From Forficula auricularia (lineage: Eukaryota; Arthropoda; Insecta; Dermaptera; Forficulidae): 64,000 bases of DNA. Positions within the stretch are counted from its first letter, which is position 1. Every line of letters starts with the position of its first letter. Position numbers and translations under genes: made by a program. Shown here piece after piece: positions 15,001 to 30,000 of the stretch. The stretch is taken from positions 13,662,863-13,726,862 of the forward strand of contig JALMQS010000055.1 of the NCBI GenBank assembly GCA_024734495.1, written 5' to 3'. The notes below the pieces were generated by a model. The model was given only the letters and a program-made list of their open reading frames with translations, did no database searches and was not told where the DNA came from.

Positions 15001-18000
15001 AAATCCATATGAAAAGTAACGATGATTCTTGAAATGAAACTCGATTCTACTGTTGCTTGCTGATTTCTTTCATTTCACCTACTCTTGAGATTGACAAAAT
15101 TTTTGTTCATAAAAAGTCAATGAAAATTAAATTGGCGGGAAGGAAAGTACACTGCTGTTCGCTCCTGGTACCCGGATACAAATTTTAAAAATTTTAAGAA
15201 AATCAATGCTTAACGCTTGATTTCAAGGCTCCAATTGGGTCGCTATAATGTTGCTTCAACGCCAGCTCAACTTATACAGATTAAAAAAATATATTCATTG
15301 ATCTATTCTCGGGTAGGAAAAATTGTTTAAAAATCCATATGAAAAGTAACGATGATTCTTGAAATGAAACTCGATTCTACTGTTGCTTGCTGATTTCTTT
15401 CATTTCACCTACTCTTGAGATTGACAAAATTTTTGTTCATAAAAAGTCAATGAAAATTAAATTGGCGGGAAGGAAAGTACACTGCTGTTCGCTCCTGGTA
15501 CCCGGATACAAATTTTAAAAATTTTAAGAAAATCAATGCTTAACGCTTGATTTCAAGGCTCCAATTGGGTCGCTATAATGTTGCTTCAACGCCAGCTCAA
15601 CTTATACAGATTAAAAAAATATATTCATTGATCTATTCTCGGGTAGGAAAAATTGTTTAAAAATCCATATGAAAAGTAACGATGATTCTTGAAATGAAAC
15701 TCGATTCTACTGTTGCTTGCTGATTTCTTTCATTTCACCTACTCTTGAGATTGACAAAATTTTTGTTCATAAAAAGTCAATGAAAATTAAATTGGCGGGA
15801 AGGAAAGTACACTGCTGTTCGCTCCTGGTACCCGGATACAAATTTTAAAAATTTTAAGAAAATCAATGCTTAACGCTTGATTTCAAGGCTCCAATTGGGT
15901 CGCTATAATGTTGCTTCAACGCCAGCTCAACTTATACAGATTAAAAAAATATATTCATTGATCTATTCTCGGGTAGGAAAAATTGTTTAAAAATCCATAT
16001 GAAAAGTAACGATGATTCTTGAAATGAAACTCGATTCTACTGTTGCTTGCTGATTTCTTTCATTTCACCTACTCTTGAGATTGACAAAATTTTTGTTCAT
16101 AAAAAGTCAATGAAAATTAAATTGGCGGGAAGGAAAGTACACTGCTGTTCGCTCCTGGTACCCGGATACAAATTTTAAAAATTTTAAGAAAATCAATGCT
16201 TAACGCTTGATTTCAAGGCTCCAATTGGGTCGCTATAATGTTGCTTCAACGCCAGCTCAACTTATACAGATTAAAAAAATATATTCATTGATCTATTCTC
16301 GGGTAGGAAAAATTGTTTAAAAATCCATATGAAAAGTAACGATGATTCTTGAAATGAAACTCGATTCTACTGTTGCTTGCTGATTTCTTTCATTTCACCT
16401 ACTCTTGAGATTGACAAAATTTTTGTTCATAAAAAGTCAATGAAAATTAAATTGGCGGGAAGGAAAGTACACTGCTGTTCGCTCCTGGTACCCGGATACA
16501 AATTTTAAAAATTTTAAGAAAATCAATGCTTAACGCTTGATTTCAAGGCTCCAATTGGGTCGCTATAATGTTGCTTCAACGCCAGCTCAACTTATACAGA
16601 TTAAAAAAATATATTCATTGATCTATTCTCGGGTAGGAAAAATTGTTTAAAAATCCATATGAAAAGTAACGATGATTCTTGAAATGAAACTCGATTCTAC
16701 TGTTGCTTGCTGATTTCTTTCATTTCACCTACTCTTGAGATTGACAAAATTTTTGTTCATAAAAAGTCAATGAAAATTAAATTGGCGGGAAGGAAAGTAC
16801 ACTGCTGTTCGCTCCTGGTACCCGGATACAAATTTTAAAAATTTTAAGAAAATCAATGCTTAACGCTTGATTTCAAGGCTCCAATTGGGTCGCTATAATG
16901 TTGCTTCAACGCCAGCTCAACTTATACAGATTAAAAAAATATATTCATTGATCTATTCTCGGGTAGGAAAAATTGTTTAAAAATCCATATGAAAAGTAAC
17001 GATGATTCTTGAAATGAAACTCGATTCTACTGTTGCTTGCTGATTTCTTTCATTTCACCTACTCTTGAGATTGACAAAATTTTTGTTCATAAAAAGTCAA
17101 TGAAAATTAAATTGGCGGGAAGGAAAGTACACTGCTGTTCGCTCCTGGTACCCGGATACAAATTTTAAAAATTTTAAGAAAATCAATGCTTAACGCTTGA
17201 TTTCAAGGCTCCAATTGGGTCGCTATAATGTTGCTTCAACGCCAGCTCAACTTATACAGATTAAAAAAATATATTCATTGATCTATTCTCGGGTAGGAAA
17301 AATTGTTTAAAAATCCATATGAAAAGTAACGATGATTCTTGAAATGAAACTCGATTCTACTGTTGCTTGCTGATTTCTTTCATTTCACCTACTCTTGAGA
17401 TTGACAAAATTTTTGTTCATAAAAAGTCAATGAAAATTAAATTGGCGGGAAGGAAAGTACACTGCTGTTCGCTCCTGGTACCCGGATACAAATTTTAAAA
17501 ATTTTAAGAAAATCAATGCTTAACGCTTGATTTCAAGGCTCCAATTGGGTCGCTATAATGTTGCTTCAACGCCAGCTCAACTTATACAGATTAAAAAAAT
17601 ATATTCATTGATCTATTCTCGGGTAGGAAAAATTGTTTAAAAATCCATATGAAAAGTAACGATGATTCTTGAAATGAAACTCGATTCTACTGTTGCTTGC
17701 TGATTTCTTTCATTTCACCTACTCTTGAGATTGACAAAATTTTTGTTCATAAAAAGTCAATGAAAATTAAATTGGCGGGAAGGAAAGTACACTGCTGTTC
17801 GCTCCTGGTACCCGGATACAAATTTTAAAAATTTTAAGAAAATCAATGCTTAACGCTTGATTTCAAGGCTCCAATTGGGTCGCTATAATGTTGCTTCAAC
17901 GCCAGCTCAACTTATACAGATTAAAAAAATATATTCATTGATCTATTCTCGGGTAGGAAAAATTGTTTAAAAATCCATATGAAAAGTAACGATGATTCTT

Positions 18001-21000
18001 GAAATGAAACTCGATTCTACTGTTGCTTGCTGATTTCTTTCATTTCACCTACTCTTGAGATTGACAAAATTTTTGTTCATAAAAAGTCAATGAAAATTAA
18101 ATTGGCGGGAAGGAAAGTACACTGCTGTTCGCTCCTGGTACCCGGATACAAATTTTAAAAATTTTAAGAAAATCAATGCTTAACGCTTGATTTCAAGGCT
18201 CCAATTGGGTCGCTATAATGTTGCTTCAACGCCAGCTCAACTTATACAGATTAAAAAAATATATTCATTGATCTATTCTCGGGTAGGAAAAATTGTTTAA
18301 AAATCCATATGAAAAGTAACGATGATTCTTGAAATGAAACTCGATTCTACTGTTGCTTGCTGATTTCTTTCATTTCACCTACTCTTGAGATTGACAAAAT
18401 TTTTGTTCATAAAAAGTCAATGAAAATTAAATTGGCGGGAAGGAAAGTACACTGCTGTTCGCTCCTGGTACCCGGATACAAATTTTAAAAATTTTAAGAA
18501 AATCAATGCTTAACGCTTGATTTCAAGGCTCCAATTGGGTCGCTATAATGTTGCTTCAACGCCAGCTCAACTTATACAGATTAAAAAAATATATTCATTG
18601 ATCTATTCTCGGGTAGGAAAAATTGTTTAAAAATCCATATGAAAAGTAACGATGATTCTTGAAATGAAACTCGATTCTACTGTTGCTTGCTGATTTCTTT
18701 CATTTCACCTACTCTTGAGATTGACAAAATTTTTGTTCATAAAAAGTCAATGAAAATTAAATTGGCGGGAAGGAAAGTACACTGCTGTTCGCTCCTGGTA
18801 CCCGGATACAAATTTTAAAAATTTTAAGAAAATCAATGCTTAACGCTTGATTTCAAGGCTCCAATTGGGTCGCTATAATGTTGCTTCAACGCCAGCTCAA
18901 CTTATACAGATTAAAAAAATATATTCATTGATCTATTCTCGGGTAGGAAAAATTGTTTAAAAATCCATATGAAAAGTAACGATGATTCTTGAAATGAAAC
19001 TCGATTCTACTGTTGCTTGCTGATTTCTTTCATTTCACCTACTCTTGAGATTGACAAAATTTTTGTTCATAAAAAGTCAATGAAAATTAAATTGGCGGGA
19101 AGGAAAGTACACTGCTGTTCGCTCCTGGTACCCGGATACAAATTTTAAAAATTTTAAGAAAATCAATGCTTAACGCTTGATTTCAAGGCTCCAATTGGGT
19201 CGCTATAATGTTGCTTCAACGCCAGCTCAACTTATACAGATTAAAAAAATATATTCATTGATCTATTCTCGGGTAGGAAAAATTGTTTAAAAATCCATAT
19301 GAAAAGTAACGATGATTCTTGAAATGAAACTCGATTCTACTGTTGCTTGCTGATTTCTTTCATTTCACCTACTCTTGAGATTGACAAAATTTTTGTTCAT
19401 AAAAAGTCAATGAAAATTAAATTGGCGGGAAGGAAAGTACACTGCTGTTCGCTCCTGGTACCCGGATACAAATTTTAAAAATTTTAAGAAAATCAATGCT
19501 TAACGCTTGATTTCAAGGCTCCAATTGGGTCGCTATAATGTTGCTTCAACGCCAGCTCAACTTATACAGATTAAAAAAATATATTCATTGATCTATTCTC
19601 GGGTAGGAAAAATTGTTTAAAAATCCATATGAAAAGTAACGATGATTCTTGAAATGAAACTCGATTCTACTGTTGCTTGCTGATTTCTTTCATTTCACCT
19701 ACTCTTGAGATTGACAAAATTTTTGTTCATAAAAAGTCAATGAAAATTAAATTGGCGGGAAGGAAAGTACACTGCTGTTCGCTCCTGGTACCCGGATACA
19801 AATTTTAAAAATTTTAAGAAAATCAATGCTTAACGCTTGATTTCAAGGCTCCAATTGGGTCGCTATAATGTTGCTTCAACGCCAGCTCAACTTATACAGA
19901 TTAAAAAAATATATTCATTGATCTATTCTCGGGTAGGAAAAATTGTTTAAAAATCCATATGAAAAGTAACGATGATTCTTGAAATGAAACTCGATTCTAC
20001 TGTTGCTTGCTGATTTCTTTCATTTCACCTACTCTTGAGATTGACAAAATTTTTGTTCATAAAAAGTCAATGAAAATTAAATTGGCGGGAAGGAAAGTAC
20101 ACTGCTGTTCGCTCCTGGTACCCGGATACAAATTTTAAAAATTTTAAGAAAATCAATGCTTAACGCTTGATTTCAAGGCTCCAATTGGGTCGCTATAATG
20201 TTGCTTCAACGCCAGCTCAACTTATACAGATTAAAAAAATATATTCATTGATCTATTCTCGGGTAGGAAAAATTGTTTAAAAATCCATATGAAAAGTAAC
20301 GATGATTCTTGAAATGAAACTCGATTCTACTGTTGCTTGCTGATTTCTTTCATTTCACCTACTCTTGAGATTGACAAAATTTTTGTTCATAAAAAGTCAA
20401 TGAAAATTAAATTGGCGGGAAGGAAAGTACACTGCTGTTCGCTCCTGGTACCCGGATACAAATTTTAAAAATTTTAAGAAAATCAATGCTTAACGCTTGA
20501 TTTCAAGGCTCCAATTGGGTCGCTATAATGTTGCTTCAACGCCAGCTCAACTTATACAGATTAAAAAAATATATTCATTGATCTATTCTCGGGTAGGAAA
20601 AATTGTTTAAAAATCCATATGAAAAGTAACGATGATTCTTGAAATGAAACTCGATTCTACTGTTGCTTGCTGATTTCTTTCATTTCACCTACTCTTGAGA
20701 TTGACAAAATTTTTGTTCATAAAAAGTCAATGAAAATTAAATTGGCGGGAAGGAAAGTACACTGCTGTTCGCTCCTGGTACCCGGATACAAATTTTAAAA
20801 ATTTTAAGAAAATCAATGCTTAACGCTTGATTTCAAGGCTCCAATTGGGTCGCTATAATGTTGCTTCAACGCCAGCTCAACTTATACAGATTAAAAAAAT
20901 ATATTCATTGATCTATTCTCGGGTAGGAAAAATTGTTTAAAAATCCATATGAAAAGTAACGATGATTCTTGAAATGAAACTCGATTCTACTGTTGCTTGC

Positions 21001-24000
21001 TGATTTCTTTCATTTCACCTACTCTTGAGATTGACAAAATTTTTGTTCATAAAAAGTCAATGAAAATTAAATTGGCGGGAAGGAAAGTACACTGCTGTTC
21101 GCTCCTGGTACCCGGATACAAATTTTAAAAATTTTAAGAAAATCAATGCTTAACGCTTGATTTCAAGGCTCCAATTGGGTCGCTATAATGTTGCTTCAAC
21201 GCCAGCTCAACTTATACAGATTAAAAAAATATATTCATTGATCTATTCTCGGGTAGGAAAAATTGTTTAAAAATCCATATGAAAAGTAACGATGATTCTT
21301 GAAATGAAACTCGATTCTACTGTTGCTTGCTGATTTCTTTCATTTCACCTACTCTTGAGATTGACAAAATTTTTGTTCATAAAAAGTCAATGAAAATTAA
21401 ATTGGCGGGAAGGAAAGTACACTGCTGTTCGCTCCTGGTACCCGGATACAAATTTTAAAAATTTTAAGAAAATCAATGCTTAACGCTTGATTTCAAGGCT
21501 CCAATTGGGTCGCTATAATGTTGCTTCAACGCCAGCTCAACTTATACAGATTAAAAAAATATATTCATTGATCTATTCTCGGGTAGGAAAAATTGTTTAA
21601 AAATCCATATGAAAAGTAACGATGATTCTTGAAATGAAACTCGATTCTACTGTTGCTTGCTGATTTCTTTCATTTCACCTACTCTTGAGATTGACAAAAT
21701 TTTTGTTCATAAAAAGTCAATGAAAATTAAATTGGCGGGAAGGAAAGTACACTGCTGTTCGCTCCTGGTACCCGGATACAAATTTTAAAAATTTTAAGAA
21801 AATCAATGCTTAACGCTTGATTTCAAGGCTCCAATTGGGTCGCTATAATGTTGCTTCAACGCCAGCTCAACTTATACAGATTAAAAAAATATATTCATTG
21901 ATCTATTCTCGGGTAGGAAAAATTGTTTAAAAATCCATATGAAAAGTAACGATGATTCTTGAAATGAAACTCGATTCTACTGTTGCTTGCTGATTTCTTT
22001 CATTTCACCTACTCTTGAGATTGACAAAATTTTTGTTCATAAAAAGTCAATGAAAATTAAATTGGCGGGAAGGAAAGTACACTGCTGTTCGCTCCTGGTA
22101 CCCGGATACAAATTTTAAAAATTTTAAGAAAATCAATGCTTAACGCTTGATTTCAAGGCTCCAATTGGGTCGCTATAATGTTGCTTCAACGCCAGCTCAA
22201 CTTATACAGATTAAAAAAATATATTCATTGATCTATTCTCGGGTAGGAAAAATTGTTTAAAAATCCATATGAAAAGTAACGATGATTCTTGAAATGAAAC
22301 TCGATTCTACTGTTGCTTGCTGATTTCTTTCATTTCACCTACTCTTGAGATTGACAAAATTTTTGTTCATAAAAAGTCAATGAAAATTAAATTGGCGGGA
22401 AGGAAAGTACACTGCTGTTCGCTCCTGGTACCCGGATACAAATTTTAAAAATTTTAAGAAAATCAATGCTTAACGCTTGATTTCAAGGCTCCAATTGGGT
22501 CGCTATAATGTTGCTTCAACGCCAGCTCAACTTATACAGATTAAAAAAATATATTCATTGATCTATTCTCGGGTAGGAAAAATTGTTTAAAAATCCATAT
22601 GAAAAGTAACGATGATTCTTGAAATGAAACTCGATTCTACTGTTGCTTGCTGATTTCTTTCATTTCACCTACTCTTGAGATTGACAAAATTTTTGTTCAT
22701 AAAAAGTCAATGAAAATTAAATTGGCGGGAAGGAAAGTACACTGCTGTTCGCTCCTGGTACCCGGATACAAATTTTAAAAATTTTAAGAAAATCAATGCT
22801 TAACGCTTGATTTCAAGGCTCCAATTGGGTCGCTATAATGTTGCTTCAACGCCAGCTCAACTTATACAGATTAAAAAAATATATTCATTGATCTATTCTC
22901 GGGTAGGAAAAATTGTTTAAAAATCCATATGAAAAGTAACGATGATTCTTGAAATGAAACTCGATTCTACTGTTGCTTGCTGATTTCTTTCATTTCACCT
23001 ACTCTTGAGATTGACAAAATTTTTGTTCATAAAAAGTCAATGAAAATTAAATTGGCGGGAAGGAAAGTACACTGCTGTTCGCTCCTGGTACCCGGATACA
23101 AATTTTAAAAATTTTAAGAAAATCAATGCTTAACGCTTGATTTCAAGGCTCCAATTGGGTCGCTATAATGTTGCTTCAACGCCAGCTCAACTTATACAGA
23201 TTAAAAAAATATATTCATTGATCTATTCTCGGGTAGGAAAAATTGTTTAAAAATCCATATGAAAAGTAACGATGATTCTTGAAATGAAACTCGATTCTAC
23301 TGTTGCTTGCTGATTTCTTTCATTTCACCTACTCTTGAGATTGACAAAATTTTTGTTCATAAAAAGTCAATGAAAATTAAATTGGCGGGAAGGAAAGTAC
23401 ACTGCTGTTCGCTCCTGGTACCCGGATACAAATTTTAAAAATTTTAAGAAAATCAATGCTTAACGCTTGATTTCAAGGCTCCAATTGGGTCGCTATAATG
23501 TTGCTTCAACGCCAGCTCAACTTATACAGATTAAAAAAATATATTCATTGATCTATTCTCGGGTAGGAAAAATTGTTTAAAAATCCATATGAAAAGTAAC
23601 GATGATTCTTGAAATGAAACTCGATTCTACTGTTGCTTGCTGATTTCTTTCATTTCACCTACTCTTGAGATTGACAAAATTTTTGTTCATAAAAAGTCAA
23701 TGAAAATTAAATTGGCGGGAAGGAAAGTACACTGCTGTTCGCTCCTGGTACCCGGATACAAATTTTAAAAATTTTAAGAAAATCAATGCTTAACGCTTGA
23801 TTTCAAGGCTCCAATTGGGTCGCTATAATGTTGCTTCAACGCCAGCTCAACTTATACAGATTAAAAAAATATATTCATTGATCTATTCTCGGGTAGGAAA
23901 AATTGTTTAAAAATCCATATGAAAAGTAACGATGATTCTTGAAATGAAACTCGATTCTACTGTTGCTTGCTGATTTCTTTCATTTCACCTACTCTTGAGA

Positions 24001-27000
24001 TTGACAAAATTTTTGTTCATAAAAAGTCAATGAAAATTAAATTGGCGGGAAGGAAAGTACACTGCTGTTCGCTCCTGGTACCCGGATACAAATTTTAAAA
24101 ATTTTAAGAAAATCAATGCTTAACGCTTGATTTCAAGGCTCCAATTGGGTCGCTATAATGTTGCTTCAACGCCAGCTCAACTTATACAGATTAAAAAAAT
24201 ATATTCATTGATCTATTCTCGGGTAGGAAAAATTGTTTAAAAATCCATATGAAAAGTAACGATGATTCTTGAAATGAAACTCGATTCTACTGTTGCTTGC
24301 TGATTTCTTTCATTTCACCTACTCTTGAGATTGACAAAATTTTTGTTCATAAAAAGTCAATGAAAATTAAATTGGCGGGAAGGAAAGTACACTGCTGTTC
24401 GCTCCTGGTACCCGGATACAAATTTTAAAAATTTTAAGAAAATCAATGCTTAACGCTTGATTTCAAGGCTCCAATTGGGTCGCTATAATGTTGCTTCAAC
24501 GCCAGCTCAACTTATACAGATTAAAAAAATATATTCATTGATCTATTCTCGGGTAGGAAAAATTGTTTAAAAATCCATATGAAAAGTAACGATGATTCTT
24601 GAAATGAAACTCGATTCTACTGTTGCTTGCTGATTTCTTTCATTTCACCTACTCTTGAGATTGACAAAATTTTTGTTCATAAAAAGTCAATGAAAATTAA
24701 ATTGGCGGGAAGGAAAGTACACTGCTGTTCGCTCCTGGTACCCGGATACAAATTTTAAAAATTTTAAGAAAATCAATGCTTAACGCTTGATTTCAAGGCT
24801 CCAATTGGGTCGCTATAATGTTGCTTCAACGCCAGCTCAACTTATACAGATTAAAAAAATATATTCATTGATCTATTCTCGGGTAGGAAAAATTGTTTAA
24901 AAATCCATATGAAAAGTAACGATGATTCTTGAAATGAAACTCGATTCTACTGTTGCTTGCTGATTTCTTTCATTTCACCTACTCTTGAGATTGACAAAAT
25001 TTTTGTTCATAAAAAGTCAATGAAAATTAAATTGGCGGGAAGGAAAGTACACTGCTGTTCGCTCCTGGTACCCGGATACAAATTTTAAAAATTTTAAGAA
25101 AATCAATGCTTAACGCTTGATTTCAAGGCTCCAATTGGGTCGCTATAATGTTGCTTCAACGCCAGCTCAACTTATACAGATTAAAAAAATATATTCATTG
25201 ATCTATTCTCGGGTAGGAAAAATTGTTTAAAAATCCATATGAAAAGTAACGATGATTCTTGAAATGAAACTCGATTCTACTGTTGCTTGCTGATTTCTTT
25301 CATTTCACCTACTCTTGAGATTGACAAAATTTTTGTTCATAAAAAGTCAATGAAAATTAAATTGGCGGGAAGGAAAGTACACTGCTGTTCGCTCCTGGTA
25401 CCCGGATACAAATTTTAAAAATTTTAAGAAAATCAATGCTTAACGCTTGATTTCAAGGCTCCAATTGGGTCGCTATAATGTTGCTTCAACGCCAGCTCAA
25501 CTTATACAGATTAAAAAAATATATTCATTGATCTATTCTCGGGTAGGAAAAATTGTTTAAAAATCCATATGAAAAGTAACGATGATTCTTGAAATGAAAC
25601 TCGATTCTACTGTTGCTTGCTGATTTCTTTCATTTCACCTACTCTTGAGATTGACAAAATTTTTGTTCATAAAAAGTCAATGAAAATTAAATTGGCGGGA
25701 AGGAAAGTACACTGCTGTTCGCTCCTGGTACCCGGATACAAATTTTAAAAATTTTAAGAAAATCAATGCTTAACGCTTGATTTCAAGGCTCCAATTGGGT
25801 CGCTATAATGTTGCTTCAACGCCAGCTCAACTTATACAGATTAAAAAAATATATTCATTGATCTATTCTCGGGTAGGAAAAATTGTTTAAAAATCCATAT
25901 GAAAAGTAACGATGATTCTTGAAATGAAACTCGATTCTACTGTTGCTTGCTGATTTCTTTCATTTCACCTACTCTTGAGATTGACAAAATTTTTGTTCAT
26001 AAAAAGTCAATGAAAATTAAATTGGCGGGAAGGAAAGTACACTGCTGTTCGCTCCTGGTACCCGGATACAAATTTTAAAAATTTTAAGAAAATCAATGCT
26101 TAACGCTTGATTTCAAGGCTCCAATTGGGTCGCTATAATGTTGCTTCAACGCCAGCTCAACTTATACAGATTAAAAAAATATATTCATTGATCTATTCTC
26201 GGGTAGGAAAAATTGTTTAAAAATCCATATGAAAAGTAACGATGATTCTTGAAATGAAACTCGATTCTACTGTTGCTTGCTGATTTCTTTCATTTCACCT
26301 ACTCTTGAGATTGACAAAATTTTTGTTCATAAAAAGTCAATGAAAATTAAATTGGCGGGAAGGAAAGTACACTGCTGTTCGCTCCTGGTACCCGGATACA
26401 AATTTTAAAAATTTTAAGAAAATCAATGCTTAACGCTTGATTTCAAGGCTCCAATTGGGTCGCTATAATGTTGCTTCAACGCCAGCTCAACTTATACAGA
26501 TTAAAAAAATATATTCATTGATCTATTCTCGGGTAGGAAAAATTGTTTAAAAATCCATATGAAAAGTAACGATGATTCTTGAAATGAAACTCGATTCTAC
26601 TGTTGCTTGCTGATTTCTTTCATTTCACCTACTCTTGAGATTGACAAAATTTTTGTTCATAAAAAGTCAATGAAAATTAAATTGGCGGGAAGGAAAGTAC
26701 ACTGCTGTTCGCTCCTGGTACCCGGATACAAATTTTAAAAATTTTAAGAAAATCAATGCTTAACGCTTGATTTCAAGGCTCCAATTGGGTCGCTATAATG
26801 TTGCTTCAACGCCAGCTCAACTTATACAGATTAAAAAAATATATTCATTGATCTATTCTCGGGTAGGAAAAATTGTTTAAAAATCCATATGAAAAGTAAC
26901 GATGATTCTTGAAATGAAACTCGATTCTACTGTTGCTTGCTGATTTCTTTCATTTCACCTACTCTTGAGATTGACAAAATTTTTGTTCATAAAAAGTCAA

Positions 27001-30000
27001 TGAAAATTAAATTGGCGGGAAGGAAAGTACACTGCTGTTCGCTCCTGGTACCCGGATACAAATTTTAAAAATTTTAAGAAAATCAATGCTTAACGCTTGA
27101 TTTCAAGGCTCCAATTGGGTCGCTATAATGTTGCTTCAACGCCAGCTCAACTTATACAGATTAAAAAAATATATTCATTGATCTATTCTCGGGTAGGAAA
27201 AATTGTTTAAAAATCCATATGAAAAGTAACGATGATTCTTGAAATGAAACTCGATTCTACTGTTGCTTGCTGATTTCTTTCATTTCACCTACTCTTGAGA
27301 TTGACAAAATTTTTGTTCATAAAAAGTCAATGAAAATTAAATTGGCGGGAAGGAAAGTACACTGCTGTTCGCTCCTGGTACCCGGATACAAATTTTAAAA
27401 ATTTTAAGAAAATCAATGCTTAACGCTTGATTTCAAGGCTCCAATTGGGTCGCTATAATGTTGCTTCAACGCCAGCTCAACTTATACAGATTAAAAAAAT
27501 ATATTCATTGATCTATTCTCGGGTAGGAAAAATTGTTTAAAAATCCATATGAAAAGTAACGATGATTCTTGAAATGAAACTCGATTCTACTGTTGCTTGC
27601 TGATTTCTTTCATTTCACCTACTCTTGAGATTGACAAAATTTTTGTTCATAAAAAGTCAATGAAAATTAAATTGGCGGGAAGGAAAGTACACTGCTGTTC
27701 GCTCCTGGTACCCGGATACAAATTTTAAAAATTTTAAGAAAATCAATGCTTAACGCTTGATTTCAAGGCTCCAATTGGGTCGCTATAATGTTGCTTCAAC
27801 GCCAGCTCAACTTATACAGATTAAAAAAATATATTCATTGATCTATTCTCGGGTAGGAAAAATTGTTTAAAAATCCATATGAAAAGTAACGATGATTCTT
27901 GAAATGAAACTCGATTCTACTGTTGCTTGCTGATTTCTTTCATTTCACCTACTCTTGAGATTGACAAAATTTTTGTTCATAAAAAGTCAATGAAAATTAA
28001 ATTGGCGGGAAGGAAAGTACACTGCTGTTCGCTCCTGGTACCCGGATACAAATTTTAAAAATTTTAAGAAAATCAATGCTTAACGCTTGATTTCAAGGCT
28101 CCAATTGGGTCGCTATAATGTTGCTTCAACGCCAGCTCAACTTATACAGATTAAAAAAATATATTCATTGATCTATTCTCGGGTAGGAAAAATTGTTTAA
28201 AAATCCATATGAAAAGTAACGATGATTCTTGAAATGAAACTCGATTCTACTGTTGCTTGCTGATTTCTTTCATTTCACCTACTCTTGAGATTGACAAAAT
28301 TTTTGTTCATAAAAAGTCAATGAAAATTAAATTGGCGGGAAGGAAAGTACACTGCTGTTCGCTCCTGGTACCCGGATACAAATTTTAAAAATTTTAAGAA
28401 AATCAATGCTTAACGCTTGATTTCAAGGCTCCAATTGGGTCGCTATAATGTTGCTTCAACGCCAGCTCAACTTATACAGATTAAAAAAATATATTCATTG
28501 ATCTATTCTCGGGTAGGAAAAATTGTTTAAAAATCCATATGAAAAGTAACGATGATTCTTGAAATGAAACTCGATTCTACTGTTGCTTGCTGATTTCTTT
28601 CATTTCACCTACTCTTGAGATTGACAAAATTTTTGTTCATAAAAAGTCAATGAAAATTAAATTGGCGGGAAGGAAAGTACACTGCTGTTCGCTCCTGGTA
28701 CCCGGATACAAATTTTAAAAATTTTAAGAAAATCAATGCTTAACGCTTGATTTCAAGGCTCCAATTGGGTCGCTATAATGTTGCTTCAACGCCAGCTCAA
28801 CTTATACAGATTAAAAAAATATATTCATTGATCTATTCTCGGGTAGGAAAAATTGTTTAAAAATCCATATGAAAAGTAACGATGATTCTTGAAATGAAAC
28901 TCGATTCTACTGTTGCTTGCTGATTTCTTTCATTTCACCTACTCTTGAGATTGACAAAATTTTTGTTCATAAAAAGTCAATGAAAATTAAATTGGCGGGA
29001 AGGAAAGTACACTGCTGTTCGCTCCTGGTACCCGGATACAAATTTTAAAAATTTTAAGAAAATCAATGCTTAACGCTTGATTTCAAGGCTCCAATTGGGT
29101 CGCTATAATGTTGCTTCAACGCCAGCTCAACTTATACAGATTAAAAAAATATATTCATTGATCTATTCTCGGGTAGGAAAAATTGTTTAAAAATCCATAT
29201 GAAAAGTAACGATGATTCTTGAAATGAAACTCGATTCTACTGTTGCTTGCTGATTTCTTTCATTTCACCTACTCTTGAGATTGACAAAATTTTTGTTCAT
29301 AAAAAGTCAATGAAAATTAAATTGGCGGGAAGGAAAGTACACTGCTGTTCGCTCCTGGTACCCGGATACAAATTTTAAAAATTTTAAGAAAATCAATGCT
29401 TAACGCTTGATTTCAAGGCTCCAATTGGGTCGCTATAATGTTGCTTCAACGCCAGCTCAACTTATACAGATTAAAAAAATATATTCATTGATCTATTCTC
29501 GGGTAGGAAAAATTGTTTAAAAATCCATATGAAAAGTAACGATGATTCTTGAAATGAAACTCGATTCTACTGTTGCTTGCTGATTTCTTTCATTTCACCT
29601 ACTCTTGAGATTGACAAAATTTTTGTTCATAAAAAGTCAATGAAAATTAAATTGGCGGGAAGGAAAGTACACTGCTGTTCGCTCCTGGTACCCGGATACA
29701 AATTTTAAAAATTTTAAGAAAATCAATGCTTAACGCTTGATTTCAAGGCTCCAATTGGGTCGCTATAATGTTGCTTCAACGCCAGCTCAACTTATACAGA
29801 TTAAAAAAATATATTCATTGATCTATTCTCGGGTAGGAAAAATTGTTTAAAAATCCATATGAAAAGTAACGATGATTCTTGAAATGAAACTCGATTCTAC
29901 TGTTGCTTGCTGATTTCTTTCATTTCACCTACTCTTGAGATTGACAAAATTTTTGTTCATAAAAAGTCAATGAAAATTAAATTGGCGGGAAGGAAAGTAC